From Streptomyces sp. DG2A-72 (lineage in GTDB: Bacteria; Actinomycetota; Actinomycetes; Streptomycetales; Streptomycetaceae): a stretch of 64,000 bases of DNA. The DNA is taken from positions 2,132,001-2,196,000 of the forward strand of contig NZ_JASTLC010000001.1 of assembly GCF_030499575.1 (NCBI RefSeq), written 5' to 3'. This document shows, piece after piece, positions 34,906 to 42,831 of the stretch (within the stretch, counting starts at the first letter, position 1; each line of letters opens with the position of its first letter). The notes under the pieces are model-generated. The model was not told the origin of the DNA and did no database searches. It worked only from the letters and a program-made list of their open reading frames with translations. The position numbers and the translations under genes are program-made.

Positions 34906-36724
34906 GCACCCGCTCCCGGGTGCCGTCCGGGAAGCGGATCTCCACGGTTCCGTCGTCGGCCACCGTCGCGCTCGCGCCCGTGTGCGAGGCGAGCGGATCG
35001 GCGCTGAGCATCACCAGGGTGACCAACAGCGGGGTGGTGTGGGCGAGTTCGAGGTACGGGGTGGCCGAGTGCTGTCCGTAGGCGTTGGTCCCGACGGTCT
35101 GCGCGACCGCGCCCTCGGCCTCGCCCCAGCCGTACAGCCCGACGAGCGCACTGGTCAGTCCGTCGGCCCGGCGTGCGAGCGCCCAGCCGGGTCCGGTGCG
35201 GCCGACGGGCGGCGCGGCGTCGTCGGCGACCGCCCAGCCACCCTCCCGTACGGCTGTGCCGGGGGGTACCTCGAGACGGTGCACCCTCACCTCCCACGGG
35301 CCGTGCACGACACTGACCGTCTCGATCCCGTGGGCCTGACGTGAGGCGGCATGGCTGCCCTCGGCACCCAGGGGATGGATACGGCCGCGAGGGGAGGGCG
35401 TACCGTCCGCCGCGAGCAGGGCGATGTGGTTGTCGGGCCCCGGTGTCTCGGGAGCCGTGGCGCTGGAATAGGCGAGCCTGGCGTAGTGCGGGCTGTCGTC
35501 GGCGGTGGCGGGCGGGGGCGGGAGCCGGTCGCTGCCGTGATTGACGAGTCGTACGATCCCGTCGGCCGCCGTGGAGTGCAGCAGCCAGCCGGGCGCGGGC
35601 AGGGCGAGGCAGGTGTCGGCCGTCTCCACCGGACCGGGCTCCTCGGTCGCCGTCCACACGGGGTGGGTCTCGGGCAGCAGCAGGCCGAGGAAGGCCTTGC
35701 TCGCCCAGTACGGGGAGGCGGGCCCCGAGTAGCTCTGGATCACCCCCCGAAAGGGCCGGTACCAGCCGAGGGTGAGCAGCCCGCGTTCATCGGGCACACC
35801 GTGCTCGGCGAAATGCTTCAACGCACCCGAGGCGAGACGCCGGGTGCGGCCGGGCGACAGCGGACTGGCATCGGCAAGAACCCCCGCCCACAGCGGAGCC
35901 GCCGTCGCGAACCGGTAGATGAGCGAGCGGCCCTGATGGACAGGCGCACCATCGGAACCGAAGAAGTGCTGGTGGGCGGTGAGGAATTCACGCAGCCGGG
36001 CGTGGTGCCGGGCCACCCGCTCCCCGTCGGCACGCGGCCCGGCGATCCGCTCCCACAGCACCGGATACAGGTGCAGAGCCCACGCGTTGTAGTAGTCGAA
36101 TTTCCGCCCGTCGCCGTCCGTGTACCAGCCGCCGCCCCGATACCAGTCGTCCAGCCGGTCGAGCCCGGCATCGATCTCGGCACGGCTGTGCGGGGCGCCG
36201 ACAGAGGCAAGGAACTCCTCGGTGATGACCTGGAAAAGCCGCCAGTTGGAGTCGTTGACGTCCGCACCGACGAACTGGCCGAGCCACTCGGCCACTCGGC
36301 CACGCACGGAGTCGTCCAGGTGGTCCCACAGCCAGGGACGGGACTCATGCAGGGCGACGGCGATCGACGCTGCCTCGACCATCGGCTGAGCACGGTCCGT
36401 GATGGGCGGCCAGTGTTCCGGGCTGCGCGGATCGCACCCGGCGTCGAGCCCGGCGGCGTACCGCTCGATGAGCCCCGGATCGACACGCCCCTGTGCTCCC
36501 GCGATACGGAATGCGGCGAGCAGAAAGGAGCGGGCGTACCCCTCAAGACCGTCCGACCAGGCCCCGGAGTGACTGGCCGGACCAGGCAGCCGGTACTGGG
36601 CAAAACCGGGCGAGGCATACGGCAGCACCCCGTCGAGCAGCCGATCGGCAACCGCCTCCCAGTGGGCGCGGGTCCAGCCGGTGATGGGTGAGAGAACAGG
36701 GAGCGACACATCAGGGGCGGTCAT
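34859..36724 (-). CDS. DUF2264 protein, last gene of a sugar-uptake operon
   Basis: 621 residues from the ATG at 36724, with TGGAGG 12 bases upstream (an ATG at 36736 touches that site and is less likely). The N-terminal part (about 1-380) is the DUF2264 alpha/alpha-toroid, with HSGAWSDGLEGYARSFLLAAF, DVNDSNWRLFQVITEEF, GWYTDGDGRKFDYYNAWALH and RGVIQSYSGPASPYWASKAF. The rest is beta-rich. The family is linked to plant polysaccharide use, including rhamnogalacturonan loci, but its activity is not established. No signal peptide, so it would act on imported oligosaccharide. Confidence 0.88.
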   Translation of the reverse strand: MTAPDVSLPVLSPITGWTRAHWEAVADRLLDGVLPYASPGFAQYRLPGPASHSGAWSDGLEGYARSFLLAAFRIAGAQGRVDPGLIERYAAGLDAGCDPRSPEHWPPITDRAQPMVEAASIAVALHESRPWLWDHLDDSVRGRVAEWLGQFVGADVNDSNWRLFQVITEEFLASVGAPHSRAEIDAGLDRLDDWYRGGGWYTDGDGRKFDYYNAWALHLYPVLWERIAGPRADGERVARHHARLREFLTAHQHFFGSDGAPVHQGRSLIYRFATAAPLWAGVLADASPLSPGRTRRLASGALKHFAEHGVPDERGLLTLGWYRPFRGVIQSYSGPASPYWASKAFLGLLLPETHPVWTATEEPGPVETADTCLALPAPGWLLHSTAADGIVRLVNHGSDRLPPPPATADDSPHYARLAYSSATAPETPGPDNHIALLAADGTPSPRGRIHPLGAEGSHAASRQAHGIETVSVVHGPWEVRVHRLEVPPGTAVREGGWAVADDAAPPVGRTGPGWALARRADGLTSALVGLYGWGEAEGAVAQTVGTNAYGQHSATPYLELAHTTPLLVTLVMLSADPLASHTGASATVADDGTVEIRFPDGTRERVLKDRPVPDAGRGGRS

Positions 36725-36761
36725 ATGGGCGTGCATCCTCCATCTACCGGGGGTGGTACAG

Positions 36762-36817
36762 CGCCCCGATAGGGGCGCGGGGAACTGCGCCACCAGCCAC
36801 ACACAACCCGCAGCCTC
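36762..36817. repeat. Streptomyces intergenic palindromic repeat, copy B
   Basis: Bases 36762-36790 are an exact inverted copy of 2278-2306, and the following GCCACACACAACCCGCAGCC part matches the flank of copy A more loosely. It lies directly after the lacI stop and before the DUF2264 leader, so it could reduce read-through between the two genes. Confidence 0.75.
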
Positions 36818-37868
36818 ACGACGGCGGACAGACACTACGGCGCACAACAATGTGCGTACCGAGCAAGTGATGACTCCCAGCCGCATGCTCGGGATCCCGC
36901 AAAGCGATCCGCACAGCAGCCCGCCCCAGTTCCTCCGCAGGAGTCCGCACAGTCGTCAACGGCGGATTGAAATCCTCAGCAAGCGGAATGTCGTTGTATC
37001 CCACGACGGAAACATCACCAGGAACGCTCAGCCCCGCGTCGGCAATAGCGCGGAGCGCCCCCGCAGCAACCATGTCGTCGCCGGCGAACACCGCCGTGAA
37101 CTCCCGCGTCTCCTTGAGAAGTTCCGTCATCGCCCGCACCCCCGCAGCCCTCCCGAGCCCGCAGTCGATGACCCGCGCCGCCTCCGCAGGCAGCCCGTGC
37201 TCGGCAAGCGCGGCCCGATACCCGGCGACGCGGGCGTCCAACGCGGTATTGCCAGGCAGCCCACCCAGAAACACGATCCGCCGATGCCCCGCCGACAACA
37301 GATACCCGGTGATCGCCCGAGCCCCGGCCTCATTGTCGAACTCGACGACCAGCGCCGGAATCTCAGGATCCGGCGCCGGCCGCCCGCACAGCACGAGCCG
37401 CGCACCCGACGCATCGAGGGCCTGCGCATAGTGCGCCACGCGCGAGCGATACGCCTCGTCCTCGACCACCCCGCCGACCAGGATCACCAGCCGCGCCCCC
37501 TCCTCCCGCATCAGCTGCACGAACTCCATCTCCCGCTGCGGATCCCCGCCCGTCGCGCCGACGACGCACAGCCACCCCCGGTCGGCGGCCTCCGCTTCCA
37601 CGCCCTCGGCGACCTGTGCGTAGAAGGGGCTGGTGACCTGGCGGACGACGACAGCGGCCATCTTGCGTCCACCCCCCACAAGCGCCCGCGCATGCGCGTT
37701 GGCGACGTAGTCGAGCTCACGCGCGGCACGCAGAACGCGGGAGCGGGTCGCGGCGGGCACAGGATGGTTGCCGCTGAGCGCACGCGACGCGGTGGCCATC
37801 GACACGCCCGCCCGCTCGGCGACCTCGCGGATCGTGACCCGCCCCTTGGACACCATGTCGTTCCCCAT
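36816..37868 (-). CDS. LacI family transcriptional regulator
   Basis: 350 residues from the ATG at 37868, which has GAAGGAG 7 bases upstream (ATGs at 37889 and 37856 are in frame). The N-terminal helix-turn-helix reads TIREVAERAGVSMATASRAL, followed by the hinge DYVANAHARALVGG. The periplasmic-binding-protein-like ligand domain has VVVRQVTSPFYAQVAEGVE, FLGGLPGNTALDARVAGY and VVGYNDIPLAEDFNPPLTTV. It should repress the permease-SBP operon at the GAAAACGCTTTC-like sites near 41373-41552 until a sugar binds. Confidence 0.92.
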   Translation of the reverse strand: MGNDMVSKGRVTIREVAERAGVSMATASRALSGNHPVPAATRSRVLRAARELDYVANAHARALVGGGRKMAAVVVRQVTSPFYAQVAEGVEAEAADRGWLCVVGATGGDPQREMEFVQLMREEGARLVILVGGVVEDEAYRSRVAHYAQALDASGARLVLCGRPAPDPEIPALVVEFDNEAGARAITGYLLSAGHRRIVFLGGLPGNTALDARVAGYRAALAEHGLPAEAARVIDCGLGRAAGVRAMTELLKETREFTAVFAGDDMVAAGALRAIADAGLSVPGDVSVVGYNDIPLAEDFNPPLTTVRTPAEELGRAAVRIALRDPEHAAGSHHLLGTHIVVRRSVCPPS

Positions 37869-37937
37869 CCCCCGCGCTCCTTCTCCCACCGGCCGGTGCA
37901 GACCCGGCGTGGTCTCGTGCCAACCGGCCGATACGGC

Positions 37938-39575
37938 TCATGTGTTGGCCGCGTAGTCCTTCGCGAACTCCTCGGCCATTCTGTCGCCGCCGCGGGACCG
38001 CCACGTCTTCACCGTCGCGTCCCATTCGGACAGCGGCAGACGCCCGGCGATGATCCCGGTGGCGGTGTCGTCGAGGAGGGCCTTGAGGGTGGTGCCCTGG
38101 GCGTTCTTCGTACGGGACTGGAGTCCGAAGGAGGCGTTGCGGATGGCGTGCGGCACGGTCTTCTGCTGCCAGGCGTGCAGGGCCCGTACGGCATCCGGCT
38201 TGCCCGGCACGAACAGCACCTGGGGGCCTTCGGCGAGGTACTTCAGCGGCAGGTTGGTGTTGTTCTCGACCTCGCCGAGCTTGGTGGGCGTCGGTGAGCC
38301 GTCCTTGGCGCGGGTGAAGTGGGTGCCCTCGATGCCGTAGTGGACGAGTTCCCATTCCTTGCTGCCGAAGGGGGCGGCGAGGTAGTCGAGGATGCGCAGC
38401 AGCAGCTCGATGCGTTCCTTCTTGGCCTTCTTCAGCACGGTGTAGCCGAAGGAGCGGCGGGCCGCGATGATGCCGCCCGGTTCGCCGCCGACGCTGTACG
38501 GGAGCGCCGCGGCCGGGGTCATGCCCTGCGGGGCCTCCAGGTGCTTGGGCAGGTAGGCGCCGAAGCCGTCCTGCATGGAGCCGACGGTGCCGTTGTAGTA
38601 GAGGGTGGTCAGGTCGATCTGGGAGATGGACGTGGCGTCGGGGTGGTAGCAGCCGTCCTTGCGCAGCCGCGCCTGGAAGGCGATCGCCGCCTTGTGGCGC
38701 TCGTCGGCATAGCCCGGCTCGAACGTGCCGTCCTTGGTGACCGCCCACTCATAGGGCGCGTTGTGCGCTGCCGCGTGCACGGCACCGCCGAAGACCGAGG
38801 CCGCGGCAGCCCCGAGGGCGTACGTACGGCCGCTGGTCGCGCGCTTGGCCACGGCCGCGAAGTCGTCGGACGTCCAGCCCTCCGCCATGCCCGCGTCAGC
38901 GAACATGTCCTGGTTGATCCAGAGGGTGGAACCCGGCCGCGGGCGCTCCAGCGGGATGCCGTAGATCCGTCCGCCGATGCGGCCCATGTCCTGCCAGGCG
39001 TGGGTGGGGATGTTGGCGAGGTTGGGGTACTCGGCGATCGCGTCGCCGGAGAGGAACGGGGTGAGGTCCTCGGCACGGCGCTGCACGAACTCCGGCTCAC
39101 GGGGCAGCACGAAGCCGGAGAAGACGTTGATGATGTCCGGGAGGGTGTCGCTGTCGCCCGCCATCACCGTCGCCATCTTCTTCTGGTAGTCGGCCTGGGA
39201 GATGATCGTGTACTCGATCTTGACGCCGAGCTCCTTCTCCACCGCCGCCCAGAACCGGTTGGCGGAGGCGGGCTTGGGCGGGGTGCCGAACGACACCGAC
39301 ATGACCTTGACGGTGGAGCCGTCGCCGGGGGTGCGGGAGACCGACTTGACCAGGTCGGCGGGGTAGGAGGTGTATCCGGGCTGGACACCTTCCGCGGTGG
39401 GGGCGAGGTCGGGCTTGGGGCCGGTCGCCGGCTTGTACGTCGGCCAGGGCGCGAGCTTCTTGCCCGCGTTGGAGACGTCGCTGTCGCCGGAGCTGCTGGA
39501 GCAGGCGGTCAGCAGTCCCGGGATCGAGACAGCCGCCATGGAACCGAGCAGGGTACGTCGGGACATGCGTGGCAT
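37938..39575 (-). CDS. Sugar ABC transporter substrate-binding lipoprotein (LplA-like)
   Basis: 545 residues. The N-terminus combines a twin-arginine motif (SRRTLLG) and lipobox LTAC at about residues 22-25, so it is a Tat-exported lipoprotein. The mature domain is a long family-1 extracellular binding protein, with VSFGTPPKPASANRFWAAVE, DTLPDIINVF and IPLERPRPGSTLWINQDMFADAG. Lengths above 500 are typical of LplA/YtcQ-type proteins that bind uronate or rhamnogalacturonan oligosaccharides. It follows both permease genes and precedes lacI. Confidence 0.9.
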   Translation of the reverse strand: MPRMSRRTLLGSMAAVSIPGLLTACSSSSGDSDVSNAGKKLAPWPTYKPATGPKPDLAPTAEGVQPGYTSYPADLVKSVSRTPGDGSTVKVMSVSFGTPPKPASANRFWAAVEKELGVKIEYTIISQADYQKKMATVMAGDSDTLPDIINVFSGFVLPREPEFVQRRAEDLTPFLSGDAIAEYPNLANIPTHAWQDMGRIGGRIYGIPLERPRPGSTLWINQDMFADAGMAEGWTSDDFAAVAKRATSGRTYALGAAAASVFGGAVHAAAHNAPYEWAVTKDGTFEPGYADERHKAAIAFQARLRKDGCYHPDATSISQIDLTTLYYNGTVGSMQDGFGAYLPKHLEAPQGMTPAAALPYSVGGEPGGIIAARRSFGYTVLKKAKKERIELLLRILDYLAAPFGSKEWELVHYGIEGTHFTRAKDGSPTPTKLGEVENNTNLPLKYLAEGPQVLFVPGKPDAVRALHAWQQKTVPHAIRNASFGLQSRTKNAQGTTLKALLDDTATGIIAGRLPLSEWDATVKTWRSRGGDRMAEEFAKDYAANT

Positions 39576-39601
39576 GGTGAATCACCTCGTGTCGGCTTGT
39601 G

Positions 39602-40489
39602 TCAGCTCTTGATGGCGCCGGTGAGCACGCCCTTGGTGAAGTACTTCTGCAAGAAGGGATAGATGAGCAGGATCGGCACGGTGGCGATGACGAGGACCGC
39701 CATCTGCACAGTCTGCGGAGCGGTGATCGTGCCCTCGCCGGTGGTCGCGTCGGTGAGTCCGGACCCGGCCACCACATAGGTCCGCAGCACCTGTTGCAGG
39801 GGCCAGTGATCGCTCTCCAGGTACAGCGAGGCGTAGAACCAGGAGTTCCAGTACGCCACCGCGTAGAACAGGCCTACGACGGCGAGCGCGGCCTTGGACA
39901 GCGGCAGTACGACCGAGAACAGCACCCGCCAGTCCCCCGCGCCGTCCAGCCGTGCCGCCTCGTACAGCTCCTCCGGGATGCCCTGGAAGAAGCCGCGCAG
40001 GACGACGAGGTTGAAGACGTTCACCAGGACGGGCAGGACCAGCGAGGCGTAACTGTCCAGCAGGCCCAGCTCCTTGACCAGCAGGAAGCTCGGGATCATG
40101 CCGGGCGGGAAGAGGAACGTGAACAGGATGAGCAGCAGGACCGGTTTGCCGCCGAAGACGCCGGGTCGGGACAGGGCGTAGGCGAGGGTGACGGTGCAGG
40201 CGAGGCTCAGCAGTGTGCCGACGATGGTGACGCCGGCGCTGACGCCGAGGGCGTGGGTGACGATGCCGCCGTCGAGGATGTCGCGGTAGGCGTCCAAGGA
40301 GGGCTCGGTGGGCCAGAGCACCCAGCCGCCGTTGTCGACGACCTCGTCGGTGGAGGCGAGCGACGTCGACACGATGACGAGGAACGGCACGCACACCAGC
40401 AGGACGACCGTGGCGAGGGCCACGGCTTTCGCGGCCTGGGTGAGCGGCTTCGGCTTCTCCATCCAACCGGGACGGACATGGCTGCTCAT
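39602..40489 (-). CDS. Carbohydrate ABC transporter permease (LplC/MalG type)
   Basis: 295 residues with six membrane spans, the first at about 22-42 (AVALATVVLLVCVPFLVIVS). The EAA loop EELYEAARLDGAGDWRVLF (about 190-208) is where the ATPase docks, and the C-terminus LIYPFLQKYFTKGVLTGAIK is characteristic of LplC/YtcP. It pairs with the upstream permease, overlapped by ATGA at 40486-40489. The 26-bp gap to the SBP gene keeps it in one operon. Confidence 0.93.
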   Translation of the reverse strand: MSSHVRPGWMEKPKPLTQAAKAVALATVVLLVCVPFLVIVSTSLASTDEVVDNGGWVLWPTEPSLDAYRDILDGGIVTHALGVSAGVTIVGTLLSLACTVTLAYALSRPGVFGGKPVLLLILFTFLFPPGMIPSFLLVKELGLLDSYASLVLPVLVNVFNLVVLRGFFQGIPEELYEAARLDGAGDWRVLFSVVLPLSKAALAVVGLFYAVAYWNSWFYASLYLESDHWPLQQVLRTYVVAGSGLTDATTGEGTITAPQTVQMAVLVIATVPILLIYPFLQKYFTKGVLTGAIKS

Positions 40490-41400
40490 TTGTAGACCCC
40501 CTGTTCGCCGAGGCGGTGGGCGACCTTGTTGGCGGCGTAGACGAGGAGCGCGCCGATGATGCCCTTGAACAGGCCCGCGGCGGCGGCGAATCCGTAGTCG
40601 CCGCCGACGATGCCCTGGTAGTAGACGAAGGTGTCGATGATCTCGGCGGCCTCGGGGCCGACGGCGTCACGCTGGAGCAGCATCTGCTCGAAGCCGACGG
40701 AGAGGATGTCGCCGAGCCGCATGATCAGCAGCAGCACGATCACCGGGCGGATCGCGGGCAGGGTGACGTGCCAGAAGCGCCGCCAGGGTCCGGCGCCGTC
40801 GATGGCGGCGGCCTCGTACTGCTGCTCGTCGACCTGGGCGAGCGCGGCGAGGAAGATGATCGTGCCCCAGCCGGCGTCCTTCCAGATGACCTGGGCGACG
40901 GTGAGCGGCTTGAAGACGTCGGGGTTGCCGATGATGTCGACGGTGTGCAAACCCATGCCGTCCAGACCGGAGTTGAGCAGTCCGGTGTCGCCGAGCAGCT
41001 GCTGGAAGAGGGCCACGACGATCACCCACGAGATGAAGTGCGGGAGATACGCCACCGACTGCACGAAGCGGCGGACCGAGCTCCAGGTCAGGGTGTGCAG
41101 GAGCAGGGCCAGGCCGAGCGGCACCGGGAAGTAGAACACGAGCTGGAGGACGGCGATCCAGACGGTGTTGAGGACGGAGTCCCAGAAGGCGCTGTCCTCG
41201 AACATGCGCTGGAAGTTGCCCATGCCGACCCAGGGGCTGCCCCAGAGGCCGTCGAAGGGGACGTACTCCTTGAAGGCGATGACGTTGCCGACGAGCGCGC
41301 CGTAGTGGAAGAGCAGGAAGTAGGCGAGGCCCGGCAGCATGAGCAGGACGGGGACGGACGTGGCCCTGCCCTGAAAGCGTTTTCGCGGTGCGGCTGCCAA
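40486..41400 (-). CDS. Carbohydrate ABC transporter permease (LplB type)
   Basis: 304 residues. The start is a TTG at 41400, supported by GAGGGGAA ending 2 bases upstream, and no ATG or GTG fits better. Six membrane spans. The opening PVLLMLPGLAYFLLFHYGAL, the segment YLPHFISWVIVVALFQQLL and EAA loop EQQYEAAAIDGAGPWRRF place it with LplB/YtcP-type permeases. First gene of the five-gene operon. A LacI-type site overlaps its codons 6-9, so repression could block early elongation. Confidence 0.9.
   Translation of the reverse strand: MAAAPRKRFQGRATSVPVLLMLPGLAYFLLFHYGALVGNVIAFKEYVPFDGLWGSPWVGMGNFQRMFEDSAFWDSVLNTVWIAVLQLVFYFPVPLGLALLLHTLTWSSVRRFVQSVAYLPHFISWVIVVALFQQLLGDTGLLNSGLDGMGLHTVDIIGNPDVFKPLTVAQVIWKDAGWGTIIFLAALAQVDEQQYEAAAIDGAGPWRRFWHVTLPAIRPVIVLLLIMRLGDILSVGFEQMLLQRDAVGPEAAEIIDTFVYYQGIVGGDYGFAAAAGLFKGIIGALLVYAANKVAHRLGEQGVYK
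41373..41384. promoter_or_regulatory. LacI-family operator 1
   Basis: GAAAGCGTTTTC, the reverse complement of GAAAACGCTTTC, a near-palindrome with central CG typical of LacI/GalR operators. It lies just inside the first permease gene. Confidence 0.6.
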
Positions 41401-41451
41401 GGTTCCCCTCGCTTCTGGACGTGCTGGTGGACGTCGAGGCGAGGAGGAACG

Positions 41452-41463
41452 TAAAACGCTTTC
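41452..41463. promoter_or_regulatory. LacI-family operator 2
   Basis: TAAAACGCTTTC, differing from operator 1 (reverse complement) at one outer base. It is about 52 bases upstream of the TTG start, a suitable promoter-proximal position. Confidence 0.65.
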
Positions 41464-41540
41464 ATTCCGCGGTCAACAGTTCTGACACAGAAACAGAGTT
41501 GGCCCATGTCAGCGCGGTGCGCCGAGCATGGACCAACGGT

Positions 41541-41552
41541 GAAAACGCTTGC
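41541..41552. promoter_or_regulatory. LacI-family operator 3
   Basis: GAAAACGCTTGC, the third near-identical copy, 89 bases from operator 2. It borders the 3' end of the LAETG protein gene. Several sites allow looping by a tetramer or control by more than one dimer. Confidence 0.5.
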
Positions 41553-41555
41553 CAG

Positions 41556-42461
41556 TCAGCTCCGGCGACGACGTGACAGCACCACCGCCCCGCCGCCCGC
41601 CACGACCAGGGCGATCGCTCCGCCCGCGATGTACGGGGTCGCCGAGTTGCCTCCGGTCTCGGCCAACCCGTCCTCGGCCGGGGCCCCTTGGGGCTTCACG
41701 TCGGCCGCCGGGTTCTCGCTCGGGGCGGCCGACCCGGCGGGCGCCGCCGGTGCCTCGCAGGTCGCCTCGGCGAGTGTGAGCGTGCCGGTCACCTCGGCCA
41801 CGTTGAGCTTCAACGGGTTGACGGAGACGGTGAGTTCGAGGGCGGTGGCGGCCGCCGTACGGGACGTCGTCTCGGTCTTCGACAGATCCAGCCGGACCTC
41901 GCCGACGCCGGGCACCTTCACGTCCGTCGTGCCGCCGGTGGACACCGTGACCTTCTTGCCCAGTACGGTGACGGCTCCCAGCAGGTTGGAGGAGGCGCTC
42001 GGCGTCTCGCCGGCCTTGCAGGTGGCCTTCGACGTCACGCCCTCGAGCTCGATGAGCGACAGCAGCGGCAGGCCGGGGACATGGACCTTCGCGTGGGCGA
42101 GGTTGGTGGAGGCCTGCGCCGTGCCGTCGGCGACGGTCGCCTTCGACGCCGCCGCGTCGGCGCGCAGCACCTGGATCGGCCGTCCGCCCTCGACGCCGTC
42201 CAACTGGGCGGTGAGCGCGGTCTTTTCGGCGCTCTGCGGCGCCCGCACCTCGTTGAGGGAGACCGTGAGCGGGACGTTCACGGTCTTGTTGAGCAGGGAC
42301 ACATCGAGCCCGGTGCGCAGGACGACGGCGCTCGCACGGCCGTCGTCGGTCGCGTGGGCGGGCCCCGCGCCGGCCAGGGCCGTGGGACCGGCGGCCAGGG
42401 CGGTGGCCGTCGCGACGGTGGCGAAACGCCGTGCGGGCATACGGAAGCTGGTGCCGTTCAA
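41556..42461 (-). CDS. SCO1860-type LAETG-motif cell-wall-anchored protein
   Basis: 301 residues. A signal peptide (about 1-37, ending PAHAT) starts it. The middle is a Val/Thr/Ala-rich secreted domain with two cysteines (TCKAG, TCEAP), probably a disulfide. The C-terminus is a full sorting signal: LAETGG, a hydrophobic span (YIAGGAIALVVAGGGAVVL) and the SRRRRS tail, recognised by class E sortases of Streptomyces. The protein should be covalently bound to peptidoglycan. I recognise it as the family named after S. coelicolor SCO1860, next to the B12 cluster there too. Function unknown. Confidence 0.88.
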   Translation of the reverse strand: MNGTSFRMPARRFATVATATALAAGPTALAGAGPAHATDDGRASAVVLRTGLDVSLLNKTVNVPLTVSLNEVRAPQSAEKTALTAQLDGVEGGRPIQVLRADAAASKATVADGTAQASTNLAHAKVHVPGLPLLSLIELEGVTSKATCKAGETPSASSNLLGAVTVLGKKVTVSTGGTTDVKVPGVGEVRLDLSKTETTSRTAAATALELTVSVNPLKLNVAEVTGTLTLAEATCEAPAAPAGSAAPSENPAADVKPQGAPAEDGLAETGGNSATPYIAGGAIALVVAGGGAVVLSRRRRS

Positions 42462-42831
42462 GGTGGGGGACCCCCAGAAGAGACAGGCTTGGGACCCGGC
42501 AAGGATTACGCACTGAGAGTGAACCGGCGGGATTCCGGTGCCACTTCACCCCATCGTGGGTTTTCCGTGAACGCTTTCGAATCATGCGGCACGGGTGTTC
42601 CACGACTTCACCCGATCACCGTCGTTCAGTCGCGGGTCGCACTCGACACCCGGGAGTGCGAGCGGGAGTGCACAACGAGACGGCGCACCGGACCGTCACG
42701 CTCCGTCAAGTCCGGAACTCACCCTTCTCTTTGGCATGTCATTGACATCTCTTGGGTGGGACTTGGTAAGACGTCGGTGCCCGGCGATTCCTGTGCGATG
42801 ACTGTGCCCACGGGGACAAGGAGCACTTGAC
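42462..42831. promoter_or_regulatory. Divergent promoter region of the LAETG and RHS genes
   Basis: 370 bases without a gene. TTGACA at 42742-42747 on the plus strand is a good -35 candidate for the RHS gene, although the -10 region about 17 bases on (GGTAAG) is weak. TGAACGCTTTCGA near 42568-42580 resembles half of the LacI-type operators nearby. No RNA gene seen. Confidence 0.35.
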
